Part shown: piece by piece, positions 10,801 to 25,700 of the stretch
Numbering within the stretch: position 1 is the stretch's first letter
Layout of the letters: the number at the start of each line of letters is the position of its first letter
From: Hermatobates lingyangjiaoensis
Taxonomy: Eukaryota > Arthropoda > Insecta > Hemiptera > Hermatobatidae
Reading direction: 5' to 3'
DNA: 64,000 nt
Assembly (NCBI GenBank): GCA_026182355.1
Contig: JAPFBL010000543.1
Coordinates: forward strand, 124,001-188,000
Translations under genes and position numbers: made by a program
The notes under the pieces: generated by a model
Database searches by the model: none
What the model was told of the DNA's origin: nothing
Seen by the model: the letters and a program-made list of their open reading frames with translations, nothing else

Positions 10801-13800
10801 TCAAGCACAATTGAAGATTGCCTCTGCCCCTTCCATTTTGCCAATAGTGGTGAGATAGTTGCTCAGAAGTGAGTAAACTGACTTAGAAAGACTCTGTACA
10901 TTGTATTAAGGAAGTAACACTAACGAAGTAATGTGTACTATTAGTAGCAAATACATAACAAGTATATATTTAAGCAAAACGTATGATTGAGAGAGGATAT
11001 TAATGGAGAGAAGGGAAAAAGAGAGTCCGTTGGGGGAAGGAGGGATATTGAGAGTAGAGAAAGCAAGAGGGGGGGAAGAGAAAGAGGACGAAGGAGGTCG
11101 AAAAGGGAGAGAAGTGTAAAGAAATAGAGAAGGGAATGTACAGAGGAAGAGAGAGAGTGGAGAGAGAGGTAAGGAAGAGGGGAGGGAAGGGAAAGAACAA
11201 TAGAGGGGAAGGGAAGGAGGTCGAAAAGGGAGAGAAAGAGAGAGAGAGAGAGAGTGATAGTGAGAGTGGCGAGAGAGGTAAGGAAGAGGAGAGGGAAGGG
11301 AAAGAACAAGAGTGGGGAAGGGATAGAACAAGAGGGAAGGGAAGGGAAGGGAAGGAGGTCGAAAACGGGGAGGAAGAGAGAGAGGGGGGGGAGAAGCAAA
11401 AAGGAGGGGAGGGAAAACAAAGAACAAGAGAGGGCAGGGAAGGAGGTCGAAAAGGGAGAGAAAGAGAGAGAAGAGAGAGAGAGAGTGATAGTGAGAGTGG
11501 TAAGTTAGGTAAGGAAGAGGGGAGGGAAGGGAAGGAGGTCGAAAAGAGAGAGAGAGTTAGAGGGGAGAGAGAGGTAATAAAGAGAGGAGGGAAGGGAAAG
11601 AAGAAATGAGGTGAATGGAGGAAGGGTGGATAGGAAAGAGACGGTGAGACGTTGGGGGGGGGGGGGTGTAATCGTAATTATATTATTATGTATAAAAAGA
11701 TTTTACATAAACACGTGAAATAACAATCAATGATCAAACCACAATATGAAATGGGAAAACAAAACTAAGATCTTTCAACCGTAACATGCGGTCTTCGTCA
11801 GAGTCAAAAACCCAACTGATATTGTGCTTTGATCATATATTGTTATGTATGTATATTGATTAAGCTTAAATTAGTAACTGATTAAGTAATACCTATTGAT
11901 CACTTCAATGCCAATTTATTCTTTTATATATAAACCTGTAACAACATATATACAAAAAAGAAAAAAAGATTACACCTAATAATAACAATTATCAAAATAA
12001 ATCCAAAAAGGTCACCTTTTTTTTCCTTTATTCCGTTTGATGATTACGTAAAAATGCGTATAAACATGGGACATATAAATAAGGTTTAAACATTAGAAAT
12101 AATATTGAACATGAAAAGGATATGGGTTATGGGAATGTTGTACTCCTTACAGGAGATAAGAAGAAGTGCGGCGGACAGGATTTGGTGTTGGTTGAACAGC
12201 ATTTCTATTGCTTTGTCAAATTGACACTGGGAAATAAGCACCAGAATAGCTTCAAACTGAAAAAAGAATTAACTTCAGTCAAAATATAACATATCACACT
12301 GTTTTATATATATATGTTTCACGGTGAATCACAAACACAGAACTAAGGCACAAACAGACTTACTGTCTCTAATTTTCGGTTGAACCGTCATCAGGAGAGT
12401 TGAGATAGGGACACCAACCAACCATTGGTCTCCAACCGTCACTCCACTTGTGCGCTTGGTGTCCCTATCTCAAATCTCCTGACGACAGTCTAACCGAAAA
12501 TTAGAGACAGTAAGTATCTTTGCTCCTTAGTTCTGTGTTTGTGATTCACCGTGAAACGTTTGTTGTCCTTATGGATCGTTTTCCTGTTTACAATATATAT
12601 ATTATTATTAGTCGAAGGTTTTGTCCGGTTAACATTGTTGTTCCTTTAAATAATGTAAATTTCATTTTCTTTGTTAAAAAATTGTTACTTCTGCCTATGA
12701 AAAAGGTTTGGGGAATTTGCCTATCGGCAAGGAGAGTTTGGTTTTTTATCCTCGAAAACACATCTATTATATCAAACGGTCGATATATTATTAAATCTGT
12801 TATATATATATTCTCTATCTTTTCTTTCACTCTTTTATTTTTTTTTTGTTTCCTTTATTTCTTCCTCTTAACTATATTCAAATTATTATAAATATTGTAA
12901 TGTATAATTGAACCTGTATACAATATACAAGTAATATATAGTATTATGGAACATGTATCAATAAACTTCCTGGTGTAAAGGTATATTTCCACCAGGTAAA
13001 AAGAAAATATAGCAAGGTAAAAAATGTAGCAAGTTAATAGAATATATAGTTTAATATTTAACATCTGTTTACATACTAACTCTAATTTTCGGAAAATCCA
13101 TCTTCAAGAGAAAAGAGTGAGGGATTTTCCGAAAATTTAAGTTAGTAAGAGTATTTCTGTGTGATTTTGAACTTGTGTACGTCCAATTTGAATTGTCTTC
13201 CGATTTTATGGTACATACATAGTTATTAATACTGCTTTGAAAGTAATTAATATGATTATATATTTCCGAAATATCGAATGCATTAAAAGTGAGTGAGGGA
13301 ATAGTAGGTTACTTTGTCTCCAGAGCAGGCAAGGTGATCGGAATATTTTTTCATAACTTCTAAAGTTTCATGAGGCGGCAATGTTGCTTTAGCTAGCCAT
13401 ACAGCGGAGTTCCATAATCCAGAAGAAATAAGATATCGGCAGCCGTCCAACCCTTTGCCAATTAGACATAACAGCTGAACACCTTGAAAACAAAAATCAA
13501 ATATTTGAATCAAAATCAAAACAGAAACAAATCTTACGACCGCCTCGGGCGGCAAAAATGGTTTCTACGCCACTGCATTATGCTCATGAAAAATCAAAAA
13601 CTATAGCCAGTATTGAACTTGTAATCTTCAGTACTAAAACAGACAACGCGATCTGTTAGAATACAACTGATCCTTTTTTCAGGGAAATTATAATGGAGCA
13701 ATCTAATTTAAAAACGCAAATTGTCATTGTACTTTTGCCTTCCAATCTCGAAAAGTTTATTTTATGAAGTTTAAACGATGCCCCTCTCAGAAAAGCTGTT

Positions 13801-16800
13801 AGAAAACTGTTTTCTAATTTATTTGAAAAAAAAAAAACAAACAAAACACTGGAGATAAAGAAACAAAATTTGAGATTATTAGTATCAACATCAAGTAGAA
13901 GAGCTTCAGGGAATCTCATCAAGGTAAAACTGGGCCACTATAATTTAAAAACTTTAAAAAAAAACGTAGTCGACTTCGAAAACTGAAACACCCTGGCATT
14001 CTGCTTGAAACCAGAGCTGTGGAATAGGAGTTGGAGTCGGGTCTAATTTATGGACTAGACGAGTCGGAGTCGGTAAATTCCCACAGACTCCGATCCAAAA
14101 AAAAAAAAAAAAAAATTAATAATAAAAATAGGCATCTAAAGTGCTATGCCTATCTGACACACTTGGTTTGAGGTCAAATTTACCCCAATGCTGAATACCT
14201 ATGCAACTCTATTTTTATATTGATATAACTTCTCGACCACTGATTATTAAAGTTCAAACATTGGTTTCTTGAGGATTTTGGACTAAATAAATTACCTTCT
14301 GTTTACATGCCGACGTTTCACCAGAAATTGTTTGGCATTTTCAAGGCTAAAAATAATTTATTAACGACATAAGTAGTGAAAAGAAATACATCCACGGAAT
14401 ATCAACCAACTGAAAACAAAAAAATACAAAAACAAAACCATAAAACACAAAAATATTTAAAAAAAAAACAATAACACTAGCTATTTTGTGGTTCTATTGT
14501 GGTTTTCTTTTTTACTGTATTTTGATGTTTTTTTTGTTTTCTGTTGGTTGATATTCCGTGGATGTATTTGTTTTCACTACTTTGTCGTTAATACATTTTT
14601 TTAGTCTTGAAAATGCCAAACAATTTTTGGCAAAACGTCGGCGTGTAAACAGGACGATTTGGTCTAATTTCTTTAGACCAAAATCCTCAAGAAACCCATC
14701 TTTGAATTATATATATATAGTTTGTAGACAAACTAGCTGTTGTGTCTACAACGTGCTTGGTCTCCCTTTCTCTTTTCTCCTGAAGACGGATTACCCGAAA
14801 ATTTGAGTCTGTAAGTGTGTTTCTTTTACTTTCTGTGCTACCTATCTTCAATTTTGAACTGTTTTATATATACATATTTATATATAGTTCAATATAGACA
14901 AGGAAACATAGAGAAATCAAAAGAACACACTTACAGTCTCTAATTTTCGGTTTGAACCGTCTTCAGGAGAGATAAGAGAGGGAAACAAAGCGCACTGGTT
15001 CAGAGACGGTTGGAGACTGTTAGTCTGGTTCTCCAACCGTCTCTGAACCAGTGCGCTTGGTTTCCCTCTCTTATCTCTCCTGAAGACGGTTCAAACCGAA
15101 AATTAGAGACTGTAAGTGTGTTCTTTTGATTTCTCTATGTTTCCTTGTCTATATTGAACTATTTTCGTTTTGGATCGTATTTCCAATGAAAAAGTATATA
15201 TATATATCTGCACACCATATTTGAACATTATGATGGTTGCTTTAGTTAGAGAGGCATGATGAAAACAAGCAGTTTTATAAAGAGAGAGGAGGGAATGTAT
15301 GAGTTTTCTTTTTTATTTCAACCATGACTTTGTTTTGATTACTAGGCTGTGCTACAGTAATGTGTATAGAAATTATATTATTATAGTTTTATGCTATAAA
15401 AGTCAGCATTGAGTTACTTAGTATATATTGTTTTCAAATAAAGTTGATAAAAAGAAGTTTAAAAGGCACTGCTAAAGCAATAAAGTTATTTATGACTTTA
15501 AAATTAGCTTAATGATTAACTTGGCTTTGGTAAAAATGTCATTTTGGTTGATAGGTAACATGAATAAGAAAGTGACATTTGCCTAAATATCCAGTTAGTA
15601 TTAACGAGATTAGGAGTCGGTCTTTTGAGTCCCGACTCACCAGCCAATTATACTAGATTGAATAACCAAAGCAAGCATAATGTTCAAACATGTTGTGCAG
15701 ATGAATACAAATACACTCGACATTTCAGCTTCCGTACTTTTTTTTCTTCCGAATAGCATAAATTATTATCCGGATATTGGTAATTCACAATGAGGGTAGA
15801 GTAAGACTGAGTAGCCTAAGATACTACAATTTCGTTAACTTAATAAACCTTTAACTCTATTATGCATAATTATATTATTATTACGTATTTTAATGTATAA
15901 TAAACATAAAATAACTGTATCCACCTGTATTTGATGATTATGATTTAAGGCAAGGTGAGGCAGAGAATAACCTAGCTACCCTCCCTTCCCATATGCCTAC
16001 GCTACTCCAATTTCATTCAACTCGGCCGTTACAATATTCAGCCGGTCTAACCCTATTAAACTGTGTTGAGGTTAGGCTATATATCCTATGATACATCTTA
16101 GCCTGCCCTCAATAGTTAGGCTACGCTTTTTTTTTTTTTTTTTTGTTAATTTGAAAGTTTACTATTTATTAATAATAGTGATTATTTAAATTAAATGAAT
16201 AGTGTGCTAAAGTAAAATGAAATTGAGATAGTTTAGCCCTTCTAGAAGGTTTTAGTGAGGTTATGTGTATGATACGTCTAAGCATACTGTCAATCACTTA
16301 CCAGTGTTACCAATATCAGGACTTTCTGTTTCCTGACCTGTCTCGGTCTCATACATAATACTCATAATATGGAAATTCGAGGGTCGAGTGACAACTGTTT
16401 ATTCAGCGCTATTTTTGTTGTTGTATTTAATTTGACCCCAAAACAGCTGAGTCAGAGCTACAGCACTTTAGATGCTTATGTTTGTTATTAATTTTTTTGC
16501 GGAATCGGAGTAGGGAGGGGGATTTACCAATTCCAACTCATCTGGTTAGAATCCATCATGAAAACATCCAGTGTTGCCAGGGCGTAGTTTAATCAAATTA
16601 TCCCAGCATTGTATAAAAAATAAGCTGTTTCATACCTTCCCAAACTTTTCCATTTGCTATGAGATTGGTGGCGACAAGTTTAATAGTACTCTGGGCTGCT
16701 CCTGTCTGCTGGATTGTTGCCACGAGACATGCCCTGTGCAAAAACAACACTCTTGTTATAGCTAGAAAACTATAACAACCACTCTGGTATTGAACAAAGA

Positions 16801-18333
16801 TCTAAAACATGTATGTTTAAAGAGCTATGTTAATTCACAACATCCCTAAAAACAGGGATGTGAATCAAGAGTTGGTAGAGTCCCTAAAAACAGGGATTTC
16901 GGGAATCAAGAGTTGGTAGAGTCCCTAAAAACAGGGATGTTGTGAATCAACAGTTGGTAGAGTCCCTAAAAACAGGGATTTCGTGAATCAAGAGTTGGTA
17001 GAGTCCCTAAAAACAGGGATGTTGTGAATCAAGAATTGGTAGAGTCCCTAAAAACATGGATGTTGTGAATCAAGAGTTGGTAGAGTGCGAAAAGAAACAG
17101 TTAATAAATAATAATTTATGATTAATAAAGTTGAATGAACTCAGGTATTTCACAAAAATAAAAAGAAATGAATATGTGTGAGTTTCTATAAAATAAAACT
17201 GGACTACGGATTCAATATACTGCTGACAACCTTGCTAGAAGAACTGATTTTTTTAAAACACAATAACTGTTTTTTTTTTAAATAATAGGTCAAATGTCAT
17301 AGACAGATTATGTTCACCGCGTTAATTACTGGTTAAATATCATACACATGTATAAACCATGTTAATATCAGGTCAAATATCATAGACATATTGAATACAT
17401 CACATTAACATCCGATCAAATGTCATAGACATGTATACACCATGTTAATAACAGGCCAAGTATCATGGACATGTGTCCACCGCGTTAATATCAAAATTAA
17501 GAACAATTTATTTCAGAATTGAATCGTTTTAGATCGGACATACATATAAATAATTCTGAATTAATAACAATATACAAAGAAGTGGATGATCTTATAGCAT
17601 ACATTATTTCACAATATTACTCATTAACTGTGCAATCTGCTATAGTGTGGTATTTCCCCAACACAGTATTATTTATCATTCATTTTTATATTATACTTCA
17701 ATTCATCTTTTCTAAATTATTTTATTAAAATAAAGTAGTAACTTATTAATTAATAAGTAGTAAGTTCCAAATTAACATTTGATTTCCTTGTTTATCTTCA
17801 AAACTTTTTATTGTAATCGAATAGGAAGAACTATTTAATATTTGCTATATGATGAAAAGATAATGACTTTCTTGAATTGCAATAAGGACAAATGTTTGGT
17901 CAATTTAGAAAAGAAGATGCATACTTGATTGCGTCTGTGTAGTAGTTGGGGTTGTCGATATCTGTGTCGAGGAGGAGTTGTACGGCTCTGTCCATCTCCC
18001 CTAGCAGAACCAATCTCTCCACCACTTTCTGAGTGTGCTTATAGTCACCCTTCTTCCATTCATGCGCGCTAACTCGTTCTAGCTCGGCTTTCTTTACAAC
18101 AAAATACACATAATCATAACAAACCGCATACATTTAAACTCTTTAATAGTTTTTGCAAATCTTAAATATATGTATATTTGCTGTTATAAATACAGAAATA
18201 TATACAGCTGCTCTTTGCCAGCCGAGAAGAACTCATCTTCTTCTTTTCCTTCTCCTGATGACAACGAGGTCGAAATATTGAAGTGATTTGTGTGTTGTTT
18301 CCACGAGTTCTTTCATTCTAATCGTTTGATATA

Positions 18334-18373
<40 letters not shown>

Positions 18374-18377
18374 GATG

Positions 18378-18432
<55 letters not shown>

Positions 18433-19323
18433 AAGTATCGACCTTTGAATAGAAACAAAACTAAAGTTTATCGGGACTCGGTCAGTTCTTCAGGTTCAAA
18501 TAAAACTCTCATTCCCAACATTTCAGTTTTTATTTAAAACCTTTTTCATAGGCCTACAAAACAGAGGAAATATAAGAAATAATTCAATCATTCAAATATT
18601 AAACATACATAAAAGTGTATGTACTTTATACATAATTAATTGCACTTTTATGTATGTTTGATATTTGAATGATTGAACTATTTATTATATTTCCTCTGTT
18701 CTGTAGGCCTATGAAAAAGGTTTTAAATAAAAACCAAAATGCTGGCAATGAGAGTTTAATTTGAACCTGAAGAACTGACCGAGTACCGATAACTTTAGTT
18801 TTGTATATATATATTTGAACCAAAAATTAGAGACTGTAAGTGTGTGCTTTTAATTTCTCTATGTTTCTTTTTCTACATTGAACTACATTATATATATATA
18901 TATATATATATATAGTGTATGTAGTATATATTGTATGTAGTTTATATTGCATGTATGTATAACACGATTTCACAATAAACACGTGAAATAACAATCAACG
19001 TCTAAACACCAACAAGAAATGAGAAAAAAGACCAAGATCTTTCAACGGTAACAATCAATCTTCGTCAGAGTGAAATCCCAACTCATTTCTTACTGTGGTT
19101 TGGACGTTGATATATATGCATACCTGATAAGTGTAGGGATCCATAAGAAAGTCAAAACAAGTCTCAAGGGGATCGATATTGGGAAACTTGTTGATCCTCT
19201 TACCAACACTTGGCGGGGCTTCATTTTTTAAATCTGCATTGTTGTTTTGGCTACAAAAAGAAAAAAATAATAAATAAAATAAAGAATAAACCAAACAATT
19301 AATTTATAACTGTCTGTATATTG

Positions 19324-19376
<53 letters not shown>

Positions 19377-20171
19377 AAAGTTGGAAGTAGTCCTTCATTT
19401 AAAAATATATTGTTAAATAACGCCCCATATTTGGTTTGTATCTGCTTCTTACACAATTTCTCCAGTTTCCGGAATTCCTTCCTCGTCTCTTCATTAAAAC
19501 TATAAAGCTTATCACCAATATTGCTAGTCAACATATTTCGAATGTACCACATTCATCACCAGGACAATAATGAGAATAATAGTAGGATTGTCAGTTTATA
19601 TATATAGAGGTGGATTACTATTGGAATGTTCACAGGACGTCGCCCTGGATCACGGAGCATTATGGGGGATTAAGGTAGGGTGGTTGGACTCACCTACACC
19701 TGGCTAATCTGGTTTGGCCTGTTGGAAAATAGTTTTAAAATTCGACAAGAATTATTAAGTTGGATATTTTTGGCTGGCTGCTTTTCTTGAATTATTAATG
19801 CTTCTAATATTTGTAATTTAACATGGTTCCTTTCTCTAGCGATAATTTCGAAGAATTGACCATCACTTCTCTTGTGATCTTTGTCTTATGGACTGCTGTT
19901 GTATGGCATTTTGGCGCGCCGGCAGAAAGGTGCATCGTAATTCTTCTGGACAATGAATTCGAGTCATTCCTATATATGAGTTTTTACGGGCATCGCAGCT
20001 CCCGATATTTCACGAATATCAATCATATACAAGATTTATTTCTTTTGATTAATGTCGACTAGCAATATTGGTGATAAGCTTTATAGTTTTAATGAACAGA
20101 CGAGGAAGGAATTCCGGAAACTGGAGAAATTGTGTAAGAAATAGATACAAGCCAAATATGTAGCGTTATTT

Positions 20172-20203
<32 letters not shown>

Positions 20204-22742
20204 GAAGCTTTTATTGCAATTTAAAGAAAAAGATATAAATTATATTATACTTTGTCTATTGTATCCTTAATACTACTTTTACATTGAAAGCCATCTACAT
20301 GTTTTATTAAAAAAAAAACTGCATTAAGTTTTATCTTACATATACCTGTCTCCCAAGTTAGTGGAAGAAGCAACCTGAAGATAATAAATAGAGACAGTCC
20401 AAAAATCAATACCATAAATATCACCGAAAATTTTCGAAGTAAAAAGACATTTTTGGGCAGTGTTTAACTTGAGAAATTTGGAATCATCGATTTCTAATAA
20501 CATCATTTGAATATTAATACCTGAAAATGAATGAAAAATGTTAGTGAAATACCAAAGTTTTAGATATAATTCAAGAATGAATAAAGTAGAATACAGACTG
20601 TTTAGTTCAGCATCAGTGAAGCCATCGGCAGAAGTAAAACATTTCAAAGTAGAGGAGTCCTTCCAGAAGGGATTACAAAGCAAAAACTGGGTTTTATTAA
20701 GAGACTTCTGAGGCATTAAATACGGACAACTAATAGGCTCTAAAAAAATTAAAAAAAAACAGTTAATCAAATTTAAAAAAAAACCATAATTACAAATAAA
20801 TGATTTAAAAATTAATAACTTGCTATATTTCATTGTTTTCATCAATTTTTTCTTTAAAACAAGAATATTTATGAATGAATGTATACGGGAGGAGTACAAT
20901 TATGTACTAGGTGTATGAATTTCAATATTTTTTTAAAATAATATATAGGTTTTAACCTTTGCACAGGTACATATTACTTCTTTGAGCCCGCGCTTGTTAC
21001 TTCTAAAATATTGTTAGATAAATTTATCCTTTTTTTTTATTAATAACTATGTTTTTTTATCCCAGTATTTAAGGTCGGTAAAGTTTTCAGGATATATTAC
21101 ATTTTTTCATCTACGAGTACAATATATTGCAATCGACAAAGCTCTATTACAGGGGTGGCCAAACTAGTAGGTAGTCCGAACCATTTTTCAAAATTAGAAA
21201 TTTTTCGTAAGCGGCATTTAAATGGTACCAAAAAATACAAACGGAACGATAATATTTTTTTTGAAAATAGAATAGCACAAACATGAAAAGGGAACACGAG
21301 TGCATTTATTGAGAATCACAAATAATCCTTCAAAGAGCCGCAGGTTGAAGGATTATTGAATTTTTTTTATAAAAATTCAGGAATATTTTTATAAAATTTC
21401 AGAATTTTGGAAAAATTTTTAGAATTTTTTGGTTATAACCCAACTGGTGGGGCCGGAGTGTTGGTTATAGCCAACAGGTTGGCCCCACCCCCCCTGCTAT
21501 ATTACAATCTACGCGTAAAAATCTACAATAATAGTCGTAAATTATGTGTAATTTTATGTATAACAGCATCCGATGAGACAGTAATTTCAAATCTAAGTGA
21601 CATTAACAATAACGTGATTTGTATTTCAACCTGGTAACTCGTATGAAAGCAATGGAGAAGACGAGTGAAACAAAGTAAGATCGAAAACTTTAATCCATCC
21701 ATCGTCTGTGACAATGACAGGTAAATCAGGACCTGCCCAGTCAGCGCCAACAATCTTACTGCCATCTTTACCAATCTGAAGCTGAGAAATCTTTTCATAC
21801 TGGCTCTGAAATTAGACATATATTAATAATAATAACTGGGACTTGCCTATTTAACGTGTTTCCTTATTAATAGATTTACAAAATTAAATACATTGATTTA
21901 CCTGTTTTAAATCAACAATATCTATTCCATCTTGATAAAGAATTAAAAGCTTGAGGTTAAGTTTTCCTGGTGCAAAGCGAACATATCTGGAAATGGAAGG
22001 AATAAAGGTTTTTTAAAGGACTTTCGAAGTAAATGATCTGAGGAAGAAAACATTAGGAAAAATAATTCAGTTAAAAAATAGGGGAAAGGTTAGCTGAGTG
22101 GCAGTGTGCTCGCCTCTGGAATAGTAGATTTAGGGATTAATACCGACTGTCGTCCTCGATTAGTCACACAGGAGGTCACTAAACCTGAGCAAGTCATATC
22201 TAGACGTTAAGCCAACGGTCCCAAGTCCGATACATATGCTAGGTACCCGTTAAAGAACCTATTCTAAATATACTGGAGATAGGCACAATAAATCAATAAA
22301 ATTAGGTAATAAATCCCAAGTTATTGTGACGATCTTCAGATTCAATATTTACCCTCTAGATTAGATAAACTGAAAATTAATTCTCCTGGAATAGAGTTTT
22401 TTAAATTAAATTGTGCTATCAACAGTTTTTTTTCTTTTTTTAAACTCTTTATTGAAACATGCTCCTCACAAGGTATTACATGTTGTACTATTTTTTACAA
22501 TAATATTATATACATTTAGACTTAATATATGACATTGTTAGTATCTGCTAAATAAATTATATTAATAATTTATAAAATGAACTAAGAGATGATAATATAG
22601 TTATTAGCTTAAATTTCCTGTACAGTTCTTCGAAAACTATTACATAATAATTCAAGTTTATTTAAAAATATAAATCTTAGATATTCATATATATGCAGCT
22701 ATATACTCTTATACCTAGTCCTAATATTTAATTATACAAGTA

Positions 22743-22787
<45 letters not shown>

Positions 22788-25700
22788 TTAGCTTCAGATA
22801 CTCAAAAAGACTACTTCTGCCCGATGACGACTGTCGAAATATCGTTGTGAGTCTTTTGTGTGTGTCTTTATTTGTTTTTCTCTTTCCTGTGTGAACTATG
22901 TATATATAAATATATATACACAGTTGGGTTTTTGACTCTGACGAAGACCGCTTGTTACGGTTGAAAGATCTTAGTCTTGTTTTCCCATTTCTTATTGTGG
23001 TTTGATCATTAAATATATATCCACATATAACAGATACACATACACATATAACAGTAACATACACATATATACATATACATATATGCATGTACATGCACAG
23101 TGTATAGAATGTACATGCTATCAACAGTGTGTAGAGATTATTGTAATACATTCTATTTAGTGTTCAAAAAATTAAATTTTATATTGAGTAACTAATTACA
23201 TTCTTTTTTATATATGATGCAAGTATAAGTTCATTTTACTAGTTTAGTAGGTATAGTATCCTGTATTTTCGGGTTTCATTATATATTTTAGTCATATTTA
23301 TTCGTAGGATCCAGATTGGTTTCAATATGCCAACATGAGAGTAATGGAGTAAACCCTATGTACAACTAAAACTCTATGTTATTGGCACAATTAAAAAATG
23401 TTATTACTTTTTAATGTTATTACAGAGTAGTGATATAGCTGCAGTAATTCTTAAAATCCAAACTGGGTTTTGTGGAGGATTTAGTCCAAAGACTTAACTA
23501 CTTCTGATTATAAGCCGACGTTTCGACAAAACTTGTTTGGAATTTTGAAGGTTTTTTTTAAGGAAAACTATGTATTTATCTAACTGAAATAGTATTCTTT
23601 CAAAAAAAAAAAGCCTTGAAAATACCAAATAATTTTTAGTGAAACGTTGGCTTATAATCAGAAGTAGTTAATTCTTTGGACTAAATCCTCAAGAAACATA
23701 GTTTGGATTTTACCAGAATAAATTAATTTATAAGTTATAAACTAACTCTGAATTATGATCCAAATATCTATACTGTCAAACACAAAAACCTGAATTGACA
23801 CACCAAGCCAGGTCAACTATTACTAAGGTTACATATTTTTTTAAAAAAAAAATTATCGAACAGTTCCAATTACTGGTAAATAAATATCAACTCGAAAAAT
23901 AGCAAGTCGTCATCTATTAATTATTTAATTAATAAATGTCAATTTATTAATTAATTATTTAATTTATTTAATAAATAAAACCTCTGGAGGAATTTTGATT
24001 CTGTATCTAACATTTCCATCAACAGTTGATAAATGATAAAGTTGACTCATGTTGTCGGAGAAGACTAAATGTTTAGGAAAAGAAGCACTAAATGAAACTT
24101 GATTCACACTATATGTTCATATATAATTTATATGATGTGCAGTAATTTATAAATGGAATATATTTGTCGCAGTACTCAGAGTGGTGCACTATCAGAATTC
24201 ATATGGTTATTGGGGTTTTAACCTAAAATAAGATATCGTTTTAACCTTAACTTATAGAATGAGTTCCTGAACAAACATACATCAAAACAAAAGACATTTT
24301 TATTAAGAAATATTATATTAAAGAATTGAAATGTCTTTCTTTGGCTCTTTATATGTAGTAGTAGTAGGCAACCCATTAGGTTGTAGTGGCTATCCCAAAA
24401 GGGAACACACATAGGCTGAACATTGGGCCCTTTGTGGTATCACACAATGAACATTGATTCTACATTGGGAGTCCTAAATTTTGCCTAACTCAAGTGTATT
24501 TAGAGTAGGGATCTTTAACGAGTACCTGACATCGTACAGGCTCGGGATTGCTTAATGTCCTCTCCGAGGGACGACGTGCTCAGATTTATGCACCTCTCAC
24601 GTGAATAAATCGAGGGCCAGGTGGGTATTAAACCCTGGACCTACCAGTTCAGAGATGATCACGTTTATCACTGAGCTCACTGGTCCCTTGGCCTTTATAT
24701 ACTTATAATTAAAATTGCTTCTAAAAGAACTAACCGAATTGAACCTCTGCCCGTAGCCATGTTTCTAGAACTGGTTGTTTTTAAATCCCACATATTCAGC
24801 ATTCCATCAACATCTCCTTGAACTATCTGCTTTGCTTTGAACGCTAGCGAAGTAACGATGTTCACTCCAGTCTAAGAAAACAGATTCAAACTAAACAAAA
24901 CCAAGTCAAACTTACATGAATTAACTTATCAAATAGGTCTCTTCTTATTGATTAAAACACTATCTTCTTATCAAAGTGAAGGTTGCATGATTTGGCTTAT
25001 CAAACTTAGATTATTTAGATATCAAATAGGTCTCTTCATATTGATTAAAATACTTTGCTCTTATTAAAGTGAAGCTTACATGAATTAGATTATCAAATAG
25101 GTCTCTTCTTATTCATTAAAACACTATCTTCTTATCAAAGTGAAGCTTGCATGATTTGGCTTATCAAACTTAGATTATTTAGATATCATATGGGTCTCTT
25201 CATATTGATTAAAAATCTTTGCTCTTATTAAAGTGAAGCTTACATGAATTAGCTTATCAAATAGGTCTCTTCTTATTCATTAAAACACTATCTTCTGTTC
25301 AAACTGAAGCTTGCATGATTTAGCTTATCAAGTAAGTCTCTTCTTATTGATTAAAACACTATCTTCTTATCAAAGTGAAGCTTACATGATTTAGCTTATC
25401 AAACAGGTCTCTCCTTATTGATCAAAACACTATCTTCTTATCAAAGTGAAGCTTGCATGATTTAGCTTATCAAACAGGTCTCTCCTTATTGATCAAAACA
25501 CTATCTTCTTATCAAAGTGAAGCTTGCATGATTTAGCTTATCAAACAGGTCTCTCTTATTGATCAAAACACTATCTTCTTATCAAAGTGAAGCTTGCATG
25601 ATTTAGCTTATCAAATAGGTCTCTTCTTATTGATTAAAATACATTGCTCTTATCAAATTAAGCTTACATGATTTAGCTTATCAAACAGGTCTCTTCTTAT

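Larger units (their letters stand above)
14017..16540. mobile_element. DNA transposon with long inverted ends, carrying nested insertions
   Basis: The left end begins cagagctgtggaatagga and gttggagtcgg, a terminus type common to insect hAT-like elements. The block aggcatctaaagtgct ... gaggtcaaattt (14120-14190) is mirrored by aatttgacccc ... agcactttagatgctta at 16425-16490, so the ends are inverted. The right terminus near 16540 is degraded. Two fold-back elements (14265-14700, 14883-15168) are inserted inside. No intact transposase was found. Confidence 0.55.

Noticed and set aside
10906..11609. Long overlapping ORFs on both strands (up to 173 codons)
   Set aside because: They come from the polypurine tract: R/E/G or S/L/P/F only, open in several frames, no splice or start context.
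12520..12891. 123-codon ORF with hydrophobic C terminus
   Set aside because: It runs from a fold-back arm into T-rich intron DNA; no homology recognised and no splice or initiation context.
14017..14215. Possible telomeric or tRNA-like signal in the gtcggagtcgg run
   Set aside because: Explained as the subterminal part of a DNA transposon because the next ~80 bp are inverted at 16425-16490.
16840..17092. CRISPR-like direct repeats
   Set aside because: Units are contiguous with no unique spacers, and the DNA is eukaryotic.
20336..20899. A single 187-codon ORF
   Set aside because: It is WDR11 exons 18 and 19 read through their short intron; splitting it restores the family alignment.
22744..23151. 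ORFs rich in alternating Y/I (also 19304, 33374, 34704)
   Set aside because: Translations of (TA)n microsatellites and repeat arms.
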